Under the pieces are notes generated by a model. The model was not told the DNA's origin, made no database searches, and saw only the letters and a list, made by a program, of their open reading frames with translations. A stretch of 64,000 bases of DNA, from contig CAWJUU010000009.1 in assembly GCA_963846165.1 (NCBI GenBank), forward strand, positions 310,001 to 374,000, given 5' to 3'. Below, in pieces: positions 8,507 through 16,811 of the stretch. Numbering within the stretch: position 1 is the first letter of the stretch; each line of letters opens with the position of its first letter. The translations under genes and the position numbers were made by a program. This stretch comes from WHSW01 sp963846165. GTDB lineage: Bacteria; Actinomycetota; Thermoleophilia; Solirubrobacterales; 70-9.

Positions 8507-9549
8507 AGCCGTGACTCCTCGGGCAGGGCGAACCGCCTGAAGCTCGCGATCGCAAACCGATCTGTCATCCCGGCGACGTAGTCGGTCACCCGTTGCAGAT
8601 CGTCATCGCCGCCGGCCGCGTCGGGCACCAGGTCGGGATCGTCGAGGTAGTGGTCGAACAGCCCACTCAGCGTCCGCCGCACCCGGTCGTGCTCGCTGCG
8701 GGCCTCGGGCCCCAGGTATACGCGCTCGAACATGAACTTGCGCAGCCGCAGCATCGCGCCGCCGATCTCGTCGGACTGCTTGATCTCGCCCGCCTGGCCC
8801 GAGGTGGCGACGATGTCGCGCACGAGTGCGTCGATCCGCGCCGAGCCTGTCGGCCCGAGCAGCTCGATCTCCGCCGATGGCAGGTCGTCCACGTCGAGGA
8901 TGCCCGCACGCACCGCGTCGTCGATGTCGTGGTTGATGTAGGCGACCCGGTCGACCAGCCGCACGATCCGTCCCTCGAGCGTCGCCGGGTGCTGGGAGCC
9001 GGTGTGGTTGAGGATCCCGTCGCGAACCGCCTCGGTGAGGTTGAGGCCCTCCCCGTCGCGCTCGAGCACGTCAACCACCCTCAGCGAGTGGCGGTTGTGC
9101 TTGAAACCCGGCGCGCCGCGCTCGCGCAGTGCCTCGTCGAGCGCCTCCTCGCCGATGTGCCCGAAGGGCGGGTGGCCGAGGTCGTGGCCGAGGCCGACCG
9201 CCTCGGTCAGGTCCTCGTTCAGCCCCAGCGCCCGCGCCACCGTGCGCGCGATGCAGCAGGTCTCGAGCGTGTGCGTGAGCCGAGTCCGGTAATGGTCGCC
9301 CTCGGGGGCGATGAACACCTGCGTCTTGTGCTTCAGCCGCCGGAACGCCTTCGCGTGCACGATCCGGTCGCGATCGCGCTGAAACGGCGTCCGCACCGCG
9401 CTGTCGGCCTCGGGCTCGCGCCGAAGCGCGGGGTACGAGGGCATCGCCCGCTCCCACTGGAACTCGGATTCCCATGCGCGCACCCGCTCCTCGAGCGATT
9501 GAGTCCGGGCTCGATTGCTCTGAACTTCGGGCACCTCGAGTTCAAGCAT
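8503..9549 (-). CDS. dgt: dGTP triphosphohydrolase-like protein (Dgt)
   Basis: An HD-domain phosphohydrolase expected to cleave dGTP to deoxyguanosine and triphosphate. Of 348 residues, the metal-binding residues are visible as RLTHTLE near 90 (first His), GLGHDLGHPPFGHIGE near 120 (HD pair) and RVAYINHDIDDA near 220 (last Asp). The insertion GAPGFKHNRHSLR is typical of the dGTPase subfamily. The stop overlaps the CTG start of DUF3159. Coupling with dnaG is common in actinobacteria and fits a link between dNTP pools and replication. Confidence 0.93.
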   Translation of the reverse strand: MLELEVPEVQSNRARTQSLEERVRAWESEFQWERAMPSYPALRREPEADSAVRTPFQRDRDRIVHAKAFRRLKHKTQVFIAPEGDHYRTRLTHTLETCCIARTVARALGLNEDLTEAVGLGHDLGHPPFGHIGEEALDEALRERGAPGFKHNRHSLRVVDVLERDGEGLNLTEAVRDGILNHTGSQHPATLEGRIVRLVDRVAYINHDIDDAVRAGILDVDDLPSAEIELLGPTGSARIDALVRDIVATSGQAGEIKQSDEIGGAMLRLRKFMFERVYLGPEARSEHDRVRRTLSGLFDHYLDDPDLVPDAAGGDDDLQRVTDYVAGMTDRFAIASFRRFALPEESRL

Positions 9550-9600
9550 AGGCGCCGTCAGACTCGCCCCCCGACGATCGAAGACGACCGAGACGGGTTC

Positions 9601-10344
9601 TCAGGCGGCGGCGCGAAGCTGGACGTGGGCGTGGTGCTCGAGCGTCTCGGTGATCGCGCGCTCGGCCTGGCGCAGCGCGCGGTCGCCCGCCGCAGGCACC
9701 TGTGCCAGTGGCCTGCCGAGCGCCTCGACCAGGAAGCCGTGGGCCTCGCCCGAAAGCGGGAAGGCCCCACGCTCGCATGCCGCGCAGACGACCCCTCCCG
9801 CGTCGCCGGAGAAGCCCGACAGGGCGTCGCTCTCACCACAGCGCGCGCACGAGGCGAGCTCCGGCGCGAAACCCGCCGCGAGCGCAAGCTTGAGCCGGAA
9901 GGCGAGCGCGGTCGCGAGCCCGGCCGCGCCGTCGCCGCTGCCGTCGCCGGCGATCGACTCCGAGCCGTCGAGGATCGCCAGGTAGCGGCAGAGCAGGTTG
10001 TAGGCGGCGGGGTTCGCCTCCTGGGAGTCGAGCAGGCGCAGCACCGCGTCGCAGGCACGCGCGGCGGCCCCGAGCGCCGCGCCGTCGGCGCGCAGGTTCG
10101 GATGCGCGGCGACGGTGTGCGCCGCGGTCACCGTCGCGAGGTCGCCGCGGCCCTCGTGGAGGACGAGGTCGAGGCGGAAGAACGGCTCCAGCCGGCCACC
10201 GAAGCGGGTGCGCGGCCTCCTCACCCCCTTGGCGATCGCGCCCATCCGCCCCCGGCTGGCGCTGTAGAGGTGCAGCACGCGGTCGGCCTCGCCGTAGCGA
10301 ATGCTGCGCAGGACGATCGCCTCGGTCTTGAACTTGCCCGGCAC
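9601..10344 (-). CDS. recO: DNA repair protein RecO
   Basis: Mediates RecA loading on SSB-coated DNA in the RecFOR gap-repair pathway. The 247-residue protein begins with the RecO N-terminal OB-fold pattern (KTEAIVLRSIRYGEADRVLHL). A four-cysteine zinc site follows near residues 150-180 (CARCGESD...CAACERG). The last helices are RecO-like (AERAITETLEHH). It lies between dgt and a cupin gene; the 51-bp gap to dgt gives no strong promoter. Confidence 0.93.
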   Translation of the reverse strand: MPGKFKTEAIVLRSIRYGEADRVLHLYSASRGRMGAIAKGVRRPRTRFGGRLEPFFRLDLVLHEGRGDLATVTAAHTVAAHPNLRADGAALGAAARACDAVLRLLDSQEANPAAYNLLCRYLAILDGSESIAGDGSGDGAAGLATALAFRLKLALAAGFAPELASCARCGESDALSGFSGDAGGVVCAACERGAFPLSGEAHGFLVEALGRPLAQVPAAGDRALRQAERAITETLEHHAHVQLRAAA

Positions 10345-10383
10345 GGGCCAGAAGCGTGCCGCCAGCGGCGGACGGCTCGACGG

Positions 10384-10740
10384 TTATTCGACCGCGTAGT
10401 CCGAGGCGCCGAGGAAGTGCAGCGAGACGTAGGGCTCGTCGCCGACCACCCAGCTGTCGTGGTCGGGCGGCACCGCGAAGATGTCGCCGGGCTCCATCAC
10501 CGCTTCGTAGCCCGGGCCCGAGACGGCGGCACGGCCCGAGATCACGATCCCGAGATGCTCGACCTGGCAGCGGTCCTCGGGCGAGGCTCCGACGTGCTCG
10601 CTCCACTTCCAGCCGGGCTCGTAGGTCGCCCGGCCGAGCGTCATCTGCCCGACCTCGACCAGCTCGAAGCGGCCGAGCGGGAACTCGCGCACCTCGTCGG
10701 GCTCCTCGAAGCGCCGCAGTAGGAACTCGTCGATCGCCAC
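10384..10740 (-). CDS. Small cupin-domain protein
   Basis: A single-domain cupin of 118 residues. The first cupin motif is degenerate (EHVGASPEDRCQVEHLGIVISG, listed here only as its 60s residue region) and the second is PGDIFAVPPDHDSWV. It keeps His and Glu/Gln residues that could hold one metal. Such proteins are often small-molecule sensors or isomerase-like enzymes; no substrate can be named. It is 10 bp from the P1 peptidase gene, so it is probably co-transcribed. Confidence 0.8.
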   Translation of the reverse strand: MAIDEFLLRRFEEPDEVREFPLGRFELVEVGQMTLGRATYEPGWKWSEHVGASPEDRCQVEHLGIVISGRAAVSGPGYEAVMEPGDIFAVPPDHDSWVVGDEPYVSLHFLGASDYAVE

Positions 10741-10749
10741 GCGCCAAGC

Positions 10750-11688
10750 CTATGACGCGACGACCGCGTCGCGAATCGCCGCCGCGGTGACGGTCGCCGC
10801 CAGCGTCCCGGTGGAGATCGAGACGAAGCGGTCCTGCGTCGCGGGCGCCTCGACGGTCGAAAGGCAGAAGACGACGTCGCCGTCGACGCTCGAGAACACC
10901 GGATCGACGGAGCGGGCGACCCCGCCGCTCGCCATCCGGGCGATGCGCGTGCACGCCGGCCGGTCAAGTGAGGCGTCGGTGATCACGCAGACCAGGGTCG
11001 TGTTGCGCTCCTCGATCCGGCTCCAGTCGGGCACCTGCTCCATCGCCGTGATCGTCTCCGCGCTGGAGACGATCCCGCCGTCCTCGCCGCGAGCTCCCGC
11101 GAGGATGCGGCCGTCCGCACCGATCACGTCGCCGAACGCATTGACGACCGCGATCGCGGCCACCGTGTCGCCGCGGCCGGTCCGCGCCGCCGCATAGCCG
11201 ACGCCGGCGGGCGTCGCTCGCTCGCGCCCGAGGATCTTGCCGACCGCTGCCCCGGTTCCGGCCCCCACGCGACCCCGCTCGGGGACGCCCGGCCGTGCAG
11301 CCTCGCAGGCCGCATAGCCCTCGTCGGGGCCGGGTCGCGCGCCCGGGTCGCCCTCGACGAGGTCGTAGATCACGGCCGCGGGCACGATTGGCACCAGCCC
11401 GCCGGGCGTCTCGTATCCGCGCCCGTGCTGCTCGAGCCAGCGCACCGCCCCGTCGGCCGCGGCGAGTCCGAACGCGCTGCCACCGGTCAGCATCACGGCG
11501 CTGGTCTCGGCGCTGCCGGCGAGCGGGCCGATCACGTCGGTCTCGCGCGTCCCCGGCCCGCCGCCGCGGACGTCCACCCCGGCGCGTGACCCGGGCGGCG
11601 CGATCACGACCGTGCAGCCGGTAACGCCCTCGGCATCGGTCCAGTGGCCGATCGCGACGCCCTCCGGCGGCGCCGGCGGCTCGCTCAC
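10750..11688 (-). CDS. P1/S58 (DmpA-like) family peptidase
   Basis: An Ntn-type aminopeptidase or cyclase of 312 residues. Family features are GVAIGHWTDAEGVTGCTVV at the N-terminus, the glycine-rich LTGGSAFGLAAADGAVRWLE, the pocket VGAGTGAAVGK, and the self-cleavage region GDTVAAIAVVNAFGDVIG, where the Thr after Asp is the likely nucleophile. The natural substrate is unknown; DmpA cleaves D-Ala peptides while relatives open cyclic amides. The start overlaps the mutM stop by 4 bp. Confidence 0.88.
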   Translation of the reverse strand: MSEPPAPPEGVAIGHWTDAEGVTGCTVVIAPPGSRAGVDVRGGGPGTRETDVIGPLAGSAETSAVMLTGGSAFGLAAADGAVRWLEQHGRGYETPGGLVPIVPAAVIYDLVEGDPGARPGPDEGYAACEAARPGVPERGRVGAGTGAAVGKILGRERATPAGVGYAAARTGRGDTVAAIAVVNAFGDVIGADGRILAGARGEDGGIVSSAETITAMEQVPDWSRIEERNTTLVCVITDASLDRPACTRIARMASGGVARSVDPVFSSVDGDVVFCLSTVEAPATQDRFVSISTGTLAATVTAAAIRDAVVAS

Positions 11689-12620
11689 GACCGCACCGCG
11701 CGCTTGCGACGGCTACGTCGCGGTCGCGCCCTCAACCGCTTCTGGCAGCCGGGGCAGAAGTAGGTCGAGCGTCCCGAGACCACGACCCGCCTGATCTGCT
11801 CGCCGCAGCGCAGACACGGCTCGCCCTCGCGGGTGTGGACGAGGAACTCGTCCTGCATCGAGCCGCGCTCACCGCGCAGATCGCGGTAGTCGTCGATCGA
11901 CGAACCGCGCTTGTCGAGCGCCAGCTCCAGCGACTCGACGATCGCGTCCCGCAGCGCCTCGCAGTGCTCCGGCCGCATCGACCCGGCCGGCGAGAGCGGG
12001 TGCAGCTCCGCGCGAAAGAGCGCCTCGTCGGCATAGATGTTGCCGATCCCCGCAATCCCGGCCTGGTTGAGCAGAAACGACTTCAGCGGCGCGCGGCGGC
12101 CGGAGGCAAGCGCGCAGAGCGCCTCCGGGGTGAGCTCGTCGGAGAGCGGCTCGACCCCGAGCCGGGCGGCGAAGTAGTCCTCGATCTCGTCGGGGCCTAG
12201 GACGACCCCGTGACCGAACCGCCGCGCATCGGTGAACCAGAGCTCGGAGCCGTCCTCGAACGAGATCCTCGCCCGCAGGTGGCGCGCCTCGGGATGCGAT
12301 TCATAGAGCCGAGGCCCGCCCAACCGCTCCGTCTCCATCAGGTCGGCGACCTGGCTCGACCCGGGCGGGCGAAGCAGCAGGTTGCCGGTCATCCGCAGGT
12401 GCATGACGAGCGCCGCGCCGTCGTCGAGGCGGACGATCAGGTACTTGCCGCGCCGGTCGATGCCGGTGACCGAACGCCCGCCGAGCGCCTCCTCGACCCC
12501 GCTCGGCGCCCCCGGCCGCGTCCAGCGCTCGTCCAGCACCTCCGCCCGCTCGATCCTGCGACCAACCAGCTCGGGCTCAAGCTGGCGGCGCACCGTCTCG
12601 ACCTCGGGCAGCTCGGGCAT
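11685..12620 (-). CDS. mutM: Formamidopyrimidine-DNA glycosylase MutM (Fpg)
   Basis: Removes oxidised purines such as 8-oxoguanine and nicks the abasic site. The start at 12620 places the catalytic N-terminal proline next to the initiator (MPELPEVETVRRQL). MHLRMTGNLLL carries the conserved lysine-region strand, NQAGIAGIGNIYADEALF is the H2TH helix pair, and the C-terminal zinc finger CLRC...CPGC ends near residue 300. The basic tail RARPRRSRRKRA is an extra extension. Length 311 is slightly above average. Confidence 0.95.
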   Translation of the reverse strand: MPELPEVETVRRQLEPELVGRRIERAEVLDERWTRPGAPSGVEEALGGRSVTGIDRRGKYLIVRLDDGAALVMHLRMTGNLLLRPPGSSQVADLMETERLGGPRLYESHPEARHLRARISFEDGSELWFTDARRFGHGVVLGPDEIEDYFAARLGVEPLSDELTPEALCALASGRRAPLKSFLLNQAGIAGIGNIYADEALFRAELHPLSPAGSMRPEHCEALRDAIVESLELALDKRGSSIDDYRDLRGERGSMQDEFLVHTREGEPCLRCGEQIRRVVVSGRSTYFCPGCQKRLRARPRRSRRKRAVRS

Positions 12621-12653
12621 GCGCCCGATTCTGCCGCACACCGCGCGGGGCTA

Positions 12654-13625
12654 CTACGTCGCCCGCGGGTGCGCCTTGAAGTAGACCTCTTTGATCTTCT
12701 CGCGCGAGAGATGGGTGTAGAGCTGGGTGGTGGCGACGTCGGCGTGGCCGAGCATCTCCTGGACCGAGCGCAGGTCACAGCCCCCGGAGAGCAGATGGGT
12801 GGCGAAGGTGTGGCGGAGCGTGTGCGGGCTCATCCTGCCCTCGAGCCCGGCCGCCTTGGCATGTCGCTGGATGATCTTGTAGAGGCCCTGACGGGTGAGG
12901 GCGCCGCCCCGGAAGTTGACGAACAGCTTGCGCTCGACGCGCTGGCCGACGAGCTCGGCACGGCCGGAGCGCAGGTAGCGCTCGATCGCCCGCTGAGCCT
13001 CGCTGCCGAGCGGGACGATCCGCTCCTTGGAGCCCTTGCCCTGCGGTCGAACGAAGCCGCGGCGCATGTCGACGTCGCCGATCTCGAGCCCGATCGCCTC
13101 CGACGCGCGCAGGCCGCACCCGTACATCACCTCGAGCAGCGCCCGGTCGCGAAGCTCGATCGGCTCGGCGCCGGCGGCGCTGTCGAGCAGATTGGTGACA
13201 TCGCCGTGGCTGAGCACCTGCGGGAGCTTGCGCGACTTCTGCGGCGGGCTCAGGGTGGCGGTCGGATCGTCGTCGATCAGCTCCTCGCGGCGTAGGTGAC
13301 GAAAGAACGAGCGCAGGCACGCGGTCTTGCGGCTGATCGTCGCCGGCGAGCACGGCGGGCGACCGCCATTGCCGTCCGCGTCGGTTGCGACCCCGGTCGC
13401 GAGGTCGGCGAGGAAGTCAGCGACGTCCGCGCGCTGAACCTTGGTCGCATCGCGGCCGCGCGCGGCGAGGAAGACTCCGAACTGGAGCAGGTCGGTGCGG
13501 TAGGCGTCCAGGGTGTTGCGGGCGAGCCCACGCTCGAACTCGAGGTAGGCGAGGAAGTCGAGCACCAGCGCCTCGAAGTGGGCGTCGGTCTTGCGCTGCG
13601 CGGATCTCTCGACGGCGATCGCCAT
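12654..13625 (-). CDS. xerD: Site-specific tyrosine recombinase XerD
   Basis: Resolves chromosome dimers at dif with a partner recombinase. The 323-residue protein has the SAM-like core-binding domain (residues 20-125) and all catalytic residues: Arg in GLRASEAIGL, Lys in GKGSKER, HTLRHTFATHLL, His in LGHADVATT and the nucleophile Tyr in TQLYTHLSR. The second residue block is canonical for XerD rather than phage integrase. Its place beside the nudix gene matches the Rv1700-Rv1701 order. No attachment sites flank it, so it is a housekeeping gene. Confidence 0.95.
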   Translation of the reverse strand: MAIAVERSAQRKTDAHFEALVLDFLAYLEFERGLARNTLDAYRTDLLQFGVFLAARGRDATKVQRADVADFLADLATGVATDADGNGGRPPCSPATISRKTACLRSFFRHLRREELIDDDPTATLSPPQKSRKLPQVLSHGDVTNLLDSAAGAEPIELRDRALLEVMYGCGLRASEAIGLEIGDVDMRRGFVRPQGKGSKERIVPLGSEAQRAIERYLRSGRAELVGQRVERKLFVNFRGGALTRQGLYKIIQRHAKAAGLEGRMSPHTLRHTFATHLLSGGCDLRSVQEMLGHADVATTQLYTHLSREKIKEVYFKAHPRAT

Positions 13626-13674
13626 GCGCCGGGGTTTCTCCCGCGCGCTCGCCGCCCCTGCCGGTGCAAGCGCA

Positions 13675-14193
13675 TTACCGAAGCAAATCGCGCAGGAGCA
13701 GCATCCCGATCAAAGACTTGGAGTCGCTGCACTCCTCGATCGCCGTGTCGAGATCGGCGAGTGGCCAGGCGACGATCTCGATCCGCTCCTCGGGATCGGG
13801 GTCGTGGCCAACGTCGGCGAGACCGGTCGCAAGGAAGATCGTCACCGCCTCCTCGGCGAAACCGGGCGTGGTGTAGAAGCGCTTCAGCTCCAGCCATTCG
13901 CTCGCCGACTTGCCTATCTCCTCGATCAGCTCGCGCCGGGCGCACTCGAGCGGGCTCTCGCCCTCGACGTCGAGCTTGCCGGCGGGGACCTCGAGCAGCC
14001 GCTCCTCCCCAACCGCCTCGCGCGGCTGGCGGACGAGCCAGATGTGGAGGTCGTCGTGGGCGACGATCGCGACGGCGCCCGGGTGGGAGACGATCTGGCG
14101 CTCGGCGGTGGAGCCGTCCGCGTAGCGGAACTCGTCCATACGCACGCTCGCGATCGGCCCCTCGTAAACGGTCTTCGACGAAATCCGCTCCAT
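13675..14193 (-). CDS. Nudix hydrolase, ADP-ribose pyrophosphatase-like
   Basis: A 172-residue pyrophosphohydrolase. The Nudix box is complete near residues 75-97 (GKLDVEGESPLECARRELIEEIG keeps G, E, REL and EE-G positions). The preceding VRQPREAVGEERLLEVPAG and following ELKRFYTTPGFAEE are the signature of ADP-ribose pyrophosphatases (NudF/Rv1700 type). The expected reaction is ADP-ribose to AMP and ribose-5-phosphate. Adjacent to xerD and DUF3866. Confidence 0.92.
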   Translation of the reverse strand: MERISSKTVYEGPIASVRMDEFRYADGSTAERQIVSHPGAVAIVAHDDLHIWLVRQPREAVGEERLLEVPAGKLDVEGESPLECARRELIEEIGKSASEWLELKRFYTTPGFAEEAVTIFLATGLADVGHDPDPEERIEIVAWPLADLDTAIEECSDSKSLIGMLLLRDLLR

Positions 14194-14203
14194 CGGATCG
14201 TCC

Positions 14204-15271
14204 CTACCCGCTTACGGCACCGGCGAGCGCGCGGCCGGCGGCGAGAGGCGCGGCGAAGAACAGGGGGTCTTCGGCGATCGAGCGGCCCATCGTCTCCGAG
14301 GGTAATCCGCTCTGCGCGTAGCCGTCGAGGTCGATCGCCTCGACCGCGAGATCGTGGCGCCCGCTGCAGATCCGGATCAGGTCCTCGAGCGCCGCCTTGG
14401 CCGAGCCGCCCTCGGGCGCCTCGGCGTCCAGCAGCGGCCAGCCCTCGAGCTCGGCTTCGGGCACCGGCACCCGGACGGGGGCCAGGAGCAGCTCGAGCAC
14501 CGACGCCGAGTGGTGGCTGAGGCCGCGGTGGCGGGGGCGCTGGTCGGAGCTCGAGAGCCGGGGGCAGACGAGGGTCGGAAGGCCGAGCGCAAGCGCGGCG
14601 TGAGCGGCGTCGAGCGCCGCGATTCCGCCGTGACCGAAGCGCGTCTCCGAGCCGAGGATCCCGGGCCCTGGCCCGGCGATCACCGCATCCCAACCGAACC
14701 GCCGCGCGGCCGCGTCGAGCGCGCCTACGGTGCTGATCGCCTCGTGCTCGCCCCCGTAGGCCGGGCCGGCGGTGATCTGTCCGCAGACGAGGCCGCTGTC
14801 GCGGAGCTCGGCGAGGTCGCGCGAGAGCCCGCCGGGCAGGGCGCCACCCGGCCCCTGGACGAAGCCGACCCGAAGTCCGGGCGTCGCCTGGCCCGCGGCC
14901 CACGCGGCGGGCGCGAGGTGGCCGTGGAGGGGGATGACCAGCACCGGCGGCTTCGACCCGCTCGCCTCGTCGTCCTCGGCGACCTCGACCGGCTCCACGG
15001 TGTGCTGGAGCGAGGTGTAGTTGAGCTTGATCACGTGAGCGCCCCCAGTGCTGCTCTCGGCGTCGAGGCCGCGGGTGAGGTTGACGTGAACGACATCGAA
15101 TCCACCGGAGCCGAGGCCCAGGTCGAGGGCCTCGGTGTTGACGATCACCTGATCGCCGGCCTCGACCGGGCCGATCAGTGATTCGTCGGCCCAGGCGCGG
15201 TGCTCGACGCCGTCCACCTCAATCACGAGCGGCTCGGTTCGCATCACCACTGCGCGGCGAAGCTTGAGCAC
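14204..15271 (-). CDS. DUF3866 family protein
   Basis: A 355-residue protein of an actinobacterial conserved family of unknown function. It has an N-terminal beta-barrel part and a C-terminal half with glycine-rich nucleotide-binding-like loops (IAGPGPGILGSETRFGHGG). DUF3866 genes occur next to nudix, mutM and M20-type genes in this region in relatives. The stop of the M20 peptidase gene lies immediately before its start. I cannot assign a reaction. Confidence 0.85.
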   Translation of the reverse strand: MLKLRRAVVMRTEPLVIEVDGVEHRAWADESLIGPVEAGDQVIVNTEALDLGLGSGGFDVVHVNLTRGLDAESSTGGAHVIKLNYTSLQHTVEPVEVAEDDEASGSKPPVLVIPLHGHLAPAAWAAGQATPGLRVGFVQGPGGALPGGLSRDLAELRDSGLVCGQITAGPAYGGEHEAISTVGALDAAARRFGWDAVIAGPGPGILGSETRFGHGGIAALDAAHAALALGLPTLVCPRLSSSDQRPRHRGLSHHSASVLELLLAPVRVPVPEAELEGWPLLDAEAPEGGSAKAALEDLIRICSGRHDLAVEAIDLDGYAQSGLPSETMGRSIAEDPLFFAAPLAAGRALAGAVSG

Positions 15272-16357
15272 TTACCGCTCCTCCGCTGCGAGCCCGGCGA
15301 TCGACTCGCAGAGCTCGAGCATCTCGACGATCCGTGCGCTTGCCACGCTCTCTGCGGGCGTGTGGTTTGCCTCGGTCCCGTTGGCGAGCAGAACGCATTC
15401 AAAGCCCCGGGCGACGAGGGCATTGGCGTCGCTGCCGCCCCCGGTGGCCACCTCGCGTGGCTCGTGACCGCAGCGCTCGAGCGCCGTGCGCGCAATTCGC
15501 ACCGGCGTCGCGCTCGAGGCCTGCCGGTAGGCGCGAAAGACCTCGGTGACGTCGAGGTCGGCGTCGCAGCGGTGCTCGCTGGCCGCCCAGGTGCAGGCGT
15601 CGAGCATCCCCGACATCGCCGCGGCGCACCGGCCGTCGTCGAGCGAGCGCGCCTCGCCCTCAACCCGGCAATGACCGGCGACGACGTTCGACGCCGTCCC
15701 GCCCGCGATCACGCCGACGTTCGCCGTGGTCTGCTCGTCGAGTCGGCCGAGCGGCATCGAGGCCACCGCGGCGGCCGCCGCCTCGATCGCCGAGTGCCCT
15801 TCCTCGGGCCGGATCCCGGCGTGCGCCTCGAGGCCCTGGAACTCGGCCACGAGGCGCTGGTAGGTCGGCGCGGCGGTGATCACCTCTCCGATCGGGGTTG
15901 CGTGGTCGAGCGCGTAGCCGCATCGCGACCGCAGCGCGCCCAGGTCAAGCTCCTTGGCGCCGCGCAGACCGTCCTCCTCGGCGACCGTGAACACCAGCTC
16001 GAGCCCGATCGGCGGCGGTGAGCCGGCGTGGCGCGTGGCGAGCTCGACCAGCACCGTCACCGCGGCCTTGTCGTCGGCGCCGAGGATTGTCTCACCGCGG
16101 CTGCGGTAGACGCCATCGACGAGCTCGACCTCGATCGCCCCTCGCTCGGGCACCGTGTCGAGATGGGCGAAGAACGAAATCCACCCCTCCCCCGCTCCCG
16201 GCACGCGCGCGATCAGGTTGCCCGCCCCGGCCCGGGCCGGTCCGGCGGCGTCGTCCTCGACCACGTCAACGCCGAGCTCGCGCAGCTCGCCGAGCACCGC
16301 GTCGGCCACCGCCCGCTCGGAGCCGGTCGGGCTCGGGATCTCGCAGAGGCCGCACAA
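15272..16357 (-). CDS. M20-family (PepT-like) metallopeptidase, 5' end probably frameshifted
   Basis: A zinc-dependent di- or tripeptidase-like enzyme. Metal ligands are seen in FFAHLDTVP, GADDKAAV, TVAEEDGLRGA and the late EANHTPAESV; the lid dimerisation domain lies between. The frame as given starts at a TTG (16357). The natural N-terminus appears to be the ATG at 16388 (MSADQRLLDRFVR), which overlaps the SnoaL gene stop; one surplus C at 16348-16351 moves it out of frame just before LCEIPSPTGSE. Removing it gives a continuous normal-length protein of about 371 residues. Confidence 0.85.
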   Translation of the reverse strand: MCGLCEIPSPTGSERAVADAVLGELRELGVDVVEDDAAGPARAGAGNLIARVPGAGEGWISFFAHLDTVPERGAIEVELVDGVYRSRGETILGADDKAAVTVLVELATRHAGSPPPIGLELVFTVAEEDGLRGAKELDLGALRSRCGYALDHATPIGEVITAAPTYQRLVAEFQGLEAHAGIRPEEGHSAIEAAAAAVASMPLGRLDEQTTANVGVIAGGTASNVVAGHCRVEGEARSLDDGRCAAAMSGMLDACTWAASEHRCDADLDVTEVFRAYRQASSATPVRIARTALERCGHEPREVATGGGSDANALVARGFECVLLANGTEANHTPAESVASARIVEMLELCESIAGLAAEER

Positions 16358-16377
16358 AGCGGTCGAGCAGCCGCTGG

Positions 16378-16779
16378 TCAGCGCTCATTTCCCGCCTCCT
16401 CGAGTGCCCGCGCGGCCGCGTCGTGGCCGATGAAGTTGAGCAGGCGAAGCAGGCGCCCGCCGCGAACCTCCGCCAACCAGGCCCCCGGCTGGTCGAGGTC
16501 GACGCCGCTCTGCCGCCCCCGGCCGAAGATCGTGCCCTCGAGCAGCAGGCGCCCGTCGCCCAGCTCGCGCGAGGCGTGGACCTCGATCCGCCAATCGGCG
16601 AACTGCTCGTCGATCTCACGCGCCCAGGCCTCGGCGCCCTCGTAGCCGCGGAACGTCTGCTGAACGAGCGCCGAGTAGATCTCGATCTCGGGGTCGATCA
16701 GCTGCGGGTCGACGGTGTGCTCGCCGCTGTTCCAGCGCGCGAACGCATCCCGCACAACCTGCTCGTCGGCATCGCTCAC
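16378..16779 (-). CDS. SnoaL/NTF2-like protein
   Basis: A 133-residue cone-shaped SnoaL-like domain. The GTG at 16779 begins VSDADEQVVRDAFARWNSG, the standard first helix of the family, and later strands carry FRGYEGAEAWAREIDEQF. Members are ligand-binding isomerases or proteins of unknown role. The start choice removes a long upstream extension that overlaps the methyltransferase gene. Its stop overlaps the presumed true ATG of the M20 gene, so the two are translationally linked. Confidence 0.8.
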   Translation of the reverse strand: MSDADEQVVRDAFARWNSGEHTVDPQLIDPEIEIYSALVQQTFRGYEGAEAWAREIDEQFADWRIEVHASRELGDGRLLLEGTIFGRGRQSGVDLDQPGAWLAEVRGGRLLRLLNFIGHDAAARALEEAGNER

Positions 16780-16811
16780 GATCGCCGACAGGCTATGCGC
16801 TGGGCTCGACC

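Noticed and set aside
12654..13625. XerD gene as an integrase of another mobile element
   Set aside because: Sequence is housekeeping XerD, it lies in a conserved core cluster and no flanking direct repeats were seen.
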